Below, one piece after another: positions 16,240 to 21,575 of a DNA stretch of 64,000 bases. The stretch's first letter is position 1; each line of letters opens with the position of its first letter. The translations under genes were made by a program, and so were the position numbers. The notes below the pieces were generated by a model. That model was not told the DNA's origin. It searched no databases and saw only the letters and a list, made by a program, of their open reading frames with translations. This DNA comes from Streptomyces qinglanensis (lineage in GTDB: Bacteria; Actinomycetota; Actinomycetes; Streptomycetales; Streptomycetaceae), in NCBI RefSeq assembly GCF_900111245.1, contig NZ_FOGO01000014.1:124001-188000 (forward strand), given 5' to 3'.

Positions 16240-17022
16240 CTAGCGGGTGCGGAAGGCGCCCCTGCCGCGCTCGCGGAACAGCGCGGCCTGCTGCCGCGGC
16301 GGCAGGTTGCCGAGTGCGATCAGGGGCGGGGCCTGGGCCATCGCCTGGTTGCGGGCCGCCTCCTTCGCGGCCCACACCGCACGCACCGTGCCCTGTACGG
16401 CCGTGGCGGGGTGCCGGGCCAGCACCCGGGCGCACTCCAGCGCCGCGGCCAGCGCCCCGCCGACGGGCGCGAGTTCGGAGACGAGCCCGGTCTCGTAGGC
16501 GCGGCGTCCGGAGATCCGCTCCGCGGCGCCCATCAGCGCCATCCGCGCGACCTCGCCGAACGGCATCCGCTGCGCCATCCCCATCGCCTCGTAGGCGCCG
16601 ACCATGCCGTAGCTGGTGTGCGGGTCGAAGAAGGCGGACTCCTCGGTGGCGACGAGGAACTCCACCTCGCTCAACAGGTAGAAGGCACCGCCGCAGGCCA
16701 TGCCCTCCACGGCGGCGACGACCGGGACCCACAGGTCGCAGCTCTTCGGCCCGATCGACAGCAGCGGGTCCTCGATCGCGAAGGGGGCGTGCGGCTGCGG
16801 GACCGCGTCCTCCGCCTCGGCGGCGGCCCGGTCGATGCCGGTGCAGAAGGCCCGGCCGCCCGCTCCGGTCACCACCGCGGCCCGCACCGACTCGTCCGTG
16901 CGCAGATCGCGCCAGACGCCGGTGAGCGCGCGGGCGTCGGCCAGGTCGAGCGCGTTGTGCTTCTCCGGACGGTCCAGCGTGACCACGGCGATGCCGTCCT
17001 GCCGTGCGACGCGGATGCTCAT
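16240..17022 (-). CDS. Enoyl-CoA hydratase/isomerase family protein 2
   Basis: 260-residue crotonase. N-terminal IAVVTLDRPEKHNALDL, oxyanion region AFCTGIDRAAAEAE, and VAAVEGMACGGAFYLLSEVEFLVATEES for the CoA/oxyanion helix. The catalytic Glu positions of classical hydratases are not both present: GGAFYLL replaces GGGCEL, and FFDPHTSYGMVGA follows. The reaction could therefore be hydration, isomerisation or C-C hydrolysis. The ATG at 17022 overlaps the DUF35 stop (ATGA). It is the last gene of the thiolase - DUF35 - crotonase operon driven from the operator at 18737. Confidence 0.85.
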   Translation of the reverse strand: MSIRVARQDGIAVVTLDRPEKHNALDLADARALTGVWRDLRTDESVRAAVVTGAGGRAFCTGIDRAAAEAEDAVPQPHAPFAIEDPLLSIGPKSCDLWVPVVAAVEGMACGGAFYLLSEVEFLVATEESAFFDPHTSYGMVGAYEAMGMAQRMPFGEVARMALMGAAERISGRRAYETGLVSELAPVGGALAAALECARVLARHPATAVQGTVRAVWAAKEAARNQAMAQAPPLIALGNLPPRQQAALFRERGRGAFRTR

Positions 17023-17504
17023 GGCCGCTCCAGCACCCAGCGCGGCAGTGTCATCCGCCGGTCGCCGCCGCCCAGTTCCCGGAAGACGGCGCGTACCGGT
17101 GCGCCGATACGCAGCCTGTCGCCGGGTGCCGAGCCCAGCGGTGCGTCCGGTGCCGCGACCAGGTTGCCCACCAGCCGGATCGCCGGGTCGTCGGCGAGTT
17201 CGACCACCAGGACGTTGTAGGGGGCCGCCTCGGCGTACCCGGGCAGCAGCGGCGGATGGGCCACCACATAGGACCAGATCCGGCCGCGGCCGCTCGTCCG
17301 CTGCCAGTCGCTGTCGAACGACTGGCAGCGCGGGCAGCACGGCCGGGGCGGGAAGCGCCGGGTGCCGCAGCCGGCGCACGCCTGGACGCGCAGTTCGCCC
17401 GCGGCGGCGTAGGACCAGAACGGGGCTCCGTCGTCGTCGGGTACCGGCAGCAGCAGGCCAGTCTCCGCCGGAGAAGGCGCAGGCGGCGGTGTCCGCGCGG
17501 GCAT
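17019..17504 (-). CDS. DUF35 Zn-ribbon/OB-fold protein 2
   Basis: 161 residues. Zn ribbon CAGCGTRRFPPRPCCPRC, then the OB-fold segment RIWSYVVAHPPLLPGY and YNVLVVELADDPAIRLVGN. ATG 17504 starts 6 bp after the thiolase stop, with GAGGAG inside the end of that gene, and its own stop overlaps the crotonase start. This tight Ltp-thiolase/DUF35 pairing is the arrangement of two-component aldolases of steroid side-chain degradation, in which DUF35 supplies the acyl-CoA binding site. Unlike DUF35 protein 1 it lacks the low-complexity insertion. Confidence 0.87.
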   Translation of the reverse strand: MPARTPPPAPSPAETGLLLPVPDDDGAPFWSYAAAGELRVQACAGCGTRRFPPRPCCPRCQSFDSDWQRTSGRGRIWSYVVAHPPLLPGYAEAAPYNVLVVELADDPAIRLVGNLVAAPDAPLGSAPGDRLRIGAPVRAVFRELGGGDRRMTLPRWVLERP

Positions 17505-17510
17505 CGGGAA

Positions 17511-18650
17511 TCAACTCCTCAGCAGCAGTGCGGAGGTGGGCACGCCCTCGCCCGCCGTGACCAGGCAGGTGGCGGCGTCGGGCACCTGGGCGGTGGAGGT
17601 GCCGCGCAGTTGGCGGACGCCCTCGGTGATCAGGTTGAAGCCGTGTACGTACGCTTCGCTGAGCCCGCCGCCGGAGGTGTTCAGCGGCAGCCGTCCGCCG
17701 ATCTCCAGGGCGCCGCCCTCGGTGAAGGCCGCGCCCTCGCCGCGCCCGCAGAACCCGTACCCCTCCAGCGAGAGGGGGACGAGTGCGGTGAAGGCGTCGT
17801 AGATCTGGGCGACGTCCACATCCTGTGGACACAGGTCGGCGTGCTTCCAGAGCTGCTGCGCCGCCGTCCAGGCCGGGCCGCGCAGGGGGTCCTCGGCCCA
17901 GTAGTTGACCATTCCGTGGTGCTGCGCCGGCAGGCCCTGCGCGGCGGAGTGCACGTACACGGGTCTGCTGCGGCAGTCGCGGGCGCGGTCGGCCGAGACC
18001 ACGACGCACGCCAGGGCGCCGTCCGTCTCCAGGCAGTTGTCGAACAGGCACAGCGGCTCGCTGATCCAGCGGGAGGTCATGTACATCTCGCGGGTCAGCG
18101 GCCGCTCGTACATCATCGCCGCGGGGTTCTGGTTGGCCCGGTTGCGGCACGCCAGCGCCACGTTGAACAGGTGGTCGCGGGTGGCGCCGTACTCGTGCAT
18201 GTAGCGCCGGGTGAGCATCGCGATCTCGTCCGCCGGGCGCAGCAGCCCGAAGGGCCGGGTCCACTGCGCGGGAGTGGGGAGCTGCACGGTGGTGTTCCGC
18301 CAGGGGCGGCCGCCGGAGCCGCGCTTGCGGGAGCGCCAGGCCACGCCCACCGTGGCCTGGCCGGTGGCCACGGCGGCGGCCAGGTGTGCCACGGTGGCGC
18401 AGGATCCGCCGCCGCCGTAGCCGGCCTTGGCGAAGAACGTCACGTCGCCCGCGCCGATGGACTTGGCGACCTCGACCTCGTCGGTCTCCTCCATCGTGTA
18501 CGAGGCGAACCCGTCCACCTCGGCGGGCGCGATACCGGCGTCCTCCAGCGCCGCCAGGATCGCGCGGCAGGCCAGGGTCTTCTCGGATTCGGGGAGCTGC
18601 TTGGCGAACGGCGTCCGGCCGATGCCGACGATCGCCGCGGCGTCCTTCAT
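17511..18650 (-). CDS. Ltp-type thiolase-like protein 2
   Basis: 379 residues, ATG 18650 with GGAGG upstream. Starts MKDAAAIVGIGRTPFAKQ, with family motifs AGYGGGGSCATVAHLAAAV, QIYDAFTALVPLSLEGYGFC, GRGEGAAFTEGG and LPLNTSGGGLSEAYVHG. These place it with SCP-x/Ltp2-like proteins. A Cys is present near the thiolase nucleophile position (GGSCAT), unlike thiolase 1. First gene of the operon with DUF35 protein 2 and crotonase 2; divergent from the FadD3-like ligase across the operator at 18737-18751. It likely carries out thiolytic or aldolytic chain shortening with its DUF35 partner. Confidence 0.87.
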   Translation of the reverse strand: MKDAAAIVGIGRTPFAKQLPESEKTLACRAILAALEDAGIAPAEVDGFASYTMEETDEVEVAKSIGAGDVTFFAKAGYGGGGSCATVAHLAAAVATGQATVGVAWRSRKRGSGGRPWRNTTVQLPTPAQWTRPFGLLRPADEIAMLTRRYMHEYGATRDHLFNVALACRNRANQNPAAMMYERPLTREMYMTSRWISEPLCLFDNCLETDGALACVVVSADRARDCRSRPVYVHSAAQGLPAQHHGMVNYWAEDPLRGPAWTAAQQLWKHADLCPQDVDVAQIYDAFTALVPLSLEGYGFCGRGEGAAFTEGGALEIGGRLPLNTSGGGLSEAYVHGFNLITEGVRQLRGTSTAQVPDAATCLVTAGEGVPTSALLLRS

Positions 18651-18736
18651 GGCGTCCTCCCGGCTGTGCGTGGGCGGCCCTCGTGGGCGTACCCCTGGCG
18701 TCTCCGGTGCTGACAGTGCGGGAGGCTACCGCTAAT

Positions 18737-18751
18737 CTGACGATGTGTCAG
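18737..18751. promoter_or_regulatory. Regulon operator, site 7
   Basis: CTGACGATGTGTCAG, one mismatch. It lies between the divergent thiolase 2 operon (start 18650) and the FadD3-like ligase (start 18855). Confidence 0.65.
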
Positions 18752-18854
18752 GTGCTGGGTGTGCCGGTGCCGGGCCGCGGCGGACCGCCCGCCGCGGCCC
18801 GGCACCGGCTCCGGCACCGGAAGGTCCGGCCCGATCCGACCAGGGAGGCGCACG

Positions 18855-20477
18855 GTGAGCGGTACGGCCCCTTCGTCCGCGGACGGAACCACCCCGCGGA
18901 CCATCCCCGAACTGGTGCGCACCGCGGCCGAGCGGTACGGGCCGCGCGAGGCGGTGGCCGACGGGCGCACCCGGATCAGCTACGCAGGGCTGGGCGAGCG
19001 CGTCGAGCGGGCCGCGGCGGCCGCGCTCGCCTCCGGGCTGCGACCGGGCGACCGGGTGGCCGTCTGGGCGCCCAACACGGCGGACTGGATCGTCGCCGCA
19101 CTCGGCGCCGTCACCGCGGGCGGCGTCCTGGTACCGCTCAACACCCGCTTCAAGGGCGCGGAGGCCGGCTACGTGCTGGCCCGGACCCGTGCCCGGCTGC
19201 TGTTCGTCACCGGCACCTTCCTGGGCACCTCCTACGTCGCGGCGCTCCGCCGCGCCGCGGGCCAGGGGCCGGGCGCGGGACCGCTGCCGGGCCTGCCGCA
19301 CCTGCGCGAGGTGGTGGTGCTCGCCGACGACGCGCCGGAGGACTTCCGCACCTGGGCGGACTTCCTGGCGGGCGGCGCGGCCGTCCCGCCGGAGGCGGTG
19401 CGCGCACGTGCGGCGCGGATCGCCCCCGAGGCACCGTCGGACATCACCTTCACCTCGGGCACCACCGGCCACCCCAAGGGTGTGGTCCTCACCCACGAAC
19501 AGACCCTGCGCGTCTACGCGTGCTGGAGCGAACTGGCCGGACTGGCCGCAGGCGACCGGTATCTGATCGTCAACCCGTTCTTCCACAGCTTCGGATACAA
19601 GGCCGGGATCATCGCCTGCCTGCTGCGCGGCGCGACGATGGTCCCGCAGTCCGTCTTCGACGCGGAGGCCGCGCTGGCCCGTGTCGCCGCCGAGCGGATC
19701 AGTGTGCTGCCCGGCCCGCCCACCCTGCACCAGGCGCTGCTCGACCACCCCGCCCGCCGCCGGTACGACCTCTCCGCGCTGCGGCTGGTGGTGACCGGTG
19801 CGGCCGTCGTCCCGCTGGAGTTGGTCGAGCGGCTGCGCACGGAACTGAAGGTCGGCACCGTACTGACCGCCTACGGGCTGACCGAGGCGTCCGGGACGGT
19901 GACCATGTGCCGCCGTGGCGACCCGGCCGAGGTCGTCTCCGGGACCTCCGGACGCGCCATCCCGGGTACGGAGGTGAAGGTCGTGGCCGGCTCCGGTGCC
20001 GAGCAGCCCCCTGGTGCGCCGGGCGAGGTGCTGGTGCGCGGCTACCACGTCATGTCCGGCTACTTCGAGGAGCCCGGGGAGACGGCACGGGTGCGCACCC
20101 CGGACGGCTGGCTGCGCACCGGCGACGTAGGAGTGCTGGACGCCGACGGCAACCTGCGCATCACCGACCGGATCACGGACATGTTCGTCGTCGGAGGCTT
20201 CAACGCGTATCCGGCCGAGATCGAGCAACTCCTGCTCCGCCACCCCGGCATCGCCGAGGCCGCCGTGGTCGGCGTCCCCGACCGCCGCCTCGGCGAGGTC
20301 GCCAAGGTCTTCGCCGTGCGCCGCCCCGGTGCGACGGTGACCGCGGACGACCTGATCGCCTGGTCCCGCCGGGAGATGGCCAACTACAAGGTGCCCCGCG
20401 AGGTCGCGTTCGTCGCCGAACTGCCCCGCAACGCGGCAGGGAAGGTCGTCAAGGCGCGGCTGCGCGCGCGGCGCTGA
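18855..20477 (+). CDS. FadD3-like AMP-forming acyl-CoA synthetase
   Basis: 540-residue ANL-family ligase; GTG 18855 with GGGAGG upstream. ATP loop FTSGTTGHPKGV, A5 motif AYGLTEASGT, hinge GDVGVLDADGNLRITDR, C-terminal Lys in NAAGKVVKARL. Stretches such as NPFFHSFGYKAGIIACLL and ISVLPGPPTLHQALLDHPAR closely resemble remembered FadD3 of Mycobacterium, the ligase that primes the steroid C/D-ring propanoate (HIP). This is the strongest hint that the pathway handles a polycyclic or cyclic propanoate-type acid. Streptomycetes generally lack the full cholesterol set, so the substrate may differ. A strong hairpin follows the gene. Confidence 0.87.
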   Translation: MSGTAPSSADGTTPRTIPELVRTAAERYGPREAVADGRTRISYAGLGERVERAAAAALASGLRPGDRVAVWAPNTADWIVAALGAVTAGGVLVPLNTRFKGAEAGYVLARTRARLLFVTGTFLGTSYVAALRRAAGQGPGAGPLPGLPHLREVVVLADDAPEDFRTWADFLAGGAAVPPEAVRARAARIAPEAPSDITFTSGTTGHPKGVVLTHEQTLRVYACWSELAGLAAGDRYLIVNPFFHSFGYKAGIIACLLRGATMVPQSVFDAEAALARVAAERISVLPGPPTLHQALLDHPARRRYDLSALRLVVTGAAVVPLELVERLRTELKVGTVLTAYGLTEASGTVTMCRRGDPAEVVSGTSGRAIPGTEVKVVAGSGAEQPPGAPGEVLVRGYHVMSGYFEEPGETARVRTPDGWLRTGDVGVLDADGNLRITDRITDMFVVGGFNAYPAEIEQLLLRHPGIAEAAVVGVPDRRLGEVAKVFAVRRPGATVTADDLIAWSRREMANYKVPREVAFVAELPRNAAGKVVKARLRARR

Positions 20478-20544
20478 AGCCGCTCCCGCAGGCAGGCGCG
20501 GCAGCGCGCCCCGGGCCGGAAACGGCTTCGCGCCGGAAACGGCT

Positions 20545-20578
20545 CCGCGCCGGGGCGGACGGTGCGGCCCCGGCGCGG
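20545..20578. terminator. Hairpin downstream of FadD3-like gene
   Basis: A perfect 12-bp stem, CCGCGCCGGGGC against its complement, with a 10-nt loop. It lies between the convergent ligase and small exported peptide genes and is usable from both sides. Confidence 0.8.
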
Positions 20579-20600
20579 ACCCGGGCCGGGCGCACCCGGC

Positions 20601-20684
20601 TCAGGTGGAGTGGTCGATCTGCCGCGTGAGCGGCACCGGCGATCAGGTGGAGTGGTTGTTCTCCGTGTGGGCGGCACCGGCGGT
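20601..20684. repeat. Degenerate 42-bp tandem duplication of the peptide gene 3' end
   Basis: TCAGGTGGAGTGGT starts at 20601 and again at 20643, each followed by a diverged GGCACCGGCG stretch. The copy at 20601 lies beyond the stop codon of the exported NNH peptide and still reads DHST-stop at its end, so it looks like a relic of a duplicated C terminus. Confidence 0.7.
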
Positions 20685-20801
20685 CAGGTGGTGCCCAACG
20701 GACGGCTGCTCGGCGGTGGCGGCGAGGGAGGGCCCTGCCAGCAGGCCGACGAGGCCGAAGGCGAGCGCCGTTGCGGCAAGAACGCTTCTTACACGACTCA
20801 C
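20643..20801 (-). CDS. Tiny exported peptide with NNHST tail
   Basis: 52 codons from GTG 20801, with GGAG 5 bp upstream. A clear signal peptide (SRVRSVLAATALAFGLVGLL, then AGPSLA with likely cleavage there) leaves a mature peptide of about 25 residues, rich in His/Ala/Thr, ending GAAHTENNHST. The final TENNHST is nearly the repeat unit TENNHGT of the AfsS-like protein 250 bp upstream on the same strand, so the two share ancestry or a binding partner. The gene is open in the same frame as the AfsS-like start but has its own ribosome site. No family is recognised. A signal, surface or antitoxin-like role would be speculation. Confidence 0.65.
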   Translation of the reverse strand: MSRVRSVLAATALAFGLVGLLAGPSLAATAEQPSVGHHLTAGAAHTENNHST

Positions 20802-21052
20802 GGTGACTCCATGTCGGTTCGGGATCGAATGCTTGTGCCTTGACTGTTCCGTACCCAACTCCGGGCGTTCTGCCCGGAGAACGGGCGGCGGTTCCGACCC
20901 GGCCCCGTGCGGATTCCGGCACGGCGGTCGGGTCCGCCGGGTGCGGGCCCGGCCCGCACCCGGGCGGTGAAGGCGCGGGTTGCCATCGACGACTCCCCCT
21001 CTACGCCGTCGATGGCGACCCGCGCTTCTTCCCCCCTGCGGTGATGGTCTCG

Positions 21053-21350
21053 TTACCGGGCGGCGCCGACCTCGGCCTGCTCGGGCTCCCCGGACTCCTC
21101 GGATATCCGGGACTCCGCGGATGTCCGGGACTTCTCGGATGTCCGGGACTTCTCGGATGTCCGGGGACTCCGCGGAGTCCCCGGACTCCTGCGACGCCTC
21201 CGGAAGGATGGTGCCGTGGTTGTTCTGGGCGATCATCGGCGAACCGGTGCCGTGGTTGTTCTCCGTGCTGGGTGCACTGGTGCCGTGGTTGTTCTCGGTC
21301 CCCGTTGTGGACACTTCCTGCTCGTCCACGGTCTGCTCGTGAGTGGCCAT
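21053..21350 (-). CDS. afsS: AfsS-like NNH-repeat protein, apparent +1 frameshift
   Basis: ATG 21350, with GAGGAG 9 bp upstream. The N terminus (MATHEQTVDEQEVSTTG) is followed by three NNH repeats: TENNHGT, TENNHGT and AQNNHGT. AfsS of S. coelicolor is, from memory, a 63-residue protein with three such repeats encoded beside afsR, which fits this position. After ESGDSAES the frame meets a run of four C (21163-21166). Read straight on, it enters PDIREV repeats and poor-codon sequence and stays open to 20643. Dropping one C gives Ser/Lys/Glu repeats (RTSEKS) and a natural acidic end, EPEQAEVGAAR-stop at 21053, with much better third-position GC, 98 residues in all. Either a sequence or biological frameshift, or recoding. 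AfsS raises antibiotic production downstream of AfsR. Confidence 0.75.
21095..21170. repeat. 18-bp minisatellite in AfsS-like gene
   Basis: About four copies of GAAGTCCCGGACATCCGA (minus strand) with small variants. The unit is a multiple of three, so copy number changes keep frame, but the first unit carries an extra C. Confidence 0.85.
21159..21186. repeat. Perfect 28-bp palindrome at the frameshift point
   Basis: Symmetric about GACTCCGCGGAGTC (21166-21179), with arms extending to 21159 and 21186. It contains the four-C run where the AfsS-like frame breaks and would fold into a strong RNA hairpin. Confidence 0.9.
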
Positions 21351-21529
21351 GGTGGCTAGCTCCTCGATCTGGGGCGTTGGGTCCCCTGTCGGAGACCCGC
21401 CCGGCAGCTCCCCCGAGGACCGCCGGACGGGTCTGTTGCGGCCGCTCACCGTACCGGGGCCAGCGGCTTCCCCTGACCCGCCTGCCCCCCGACGCGGCGG
21501 ATCGTTGGGTAAGAGCATCGCCGAGAGCG

Positions 21530-21547
21530 ATAAACGATTGATGAACG
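21530..21547 (-). promoter_or_regulatory. AfsR/SARP-type binding repeats upstream of afsS-like gene
   Basis: On the minus strand CGTTCAT-CAAT-CGTTTAT: two heptamers at 11-bp spacing, the hallmark of SARP binding sites near the -35 region. A GATGCT -10-like element follows 10 bp downstream (21514-21519). It lies 29 bp beyond the afsR stop and 180 bp before the AfsS-like ATG. AfsR is known to activate afsS through such repeats. Confidence 0.75.
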
Positions 21548-21575
21548 CCTGATAATCGCGACCGCGAGGCGGCTC

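Noticed and set aside
20643..21518. One 291-residue protein joining the AfsS-like and exported peptides
   Set aside because: The middle is Arg-rich with poor third-position GC, and the peptide has its own ribosome site and signal peptide. The shared frame looks accidental.
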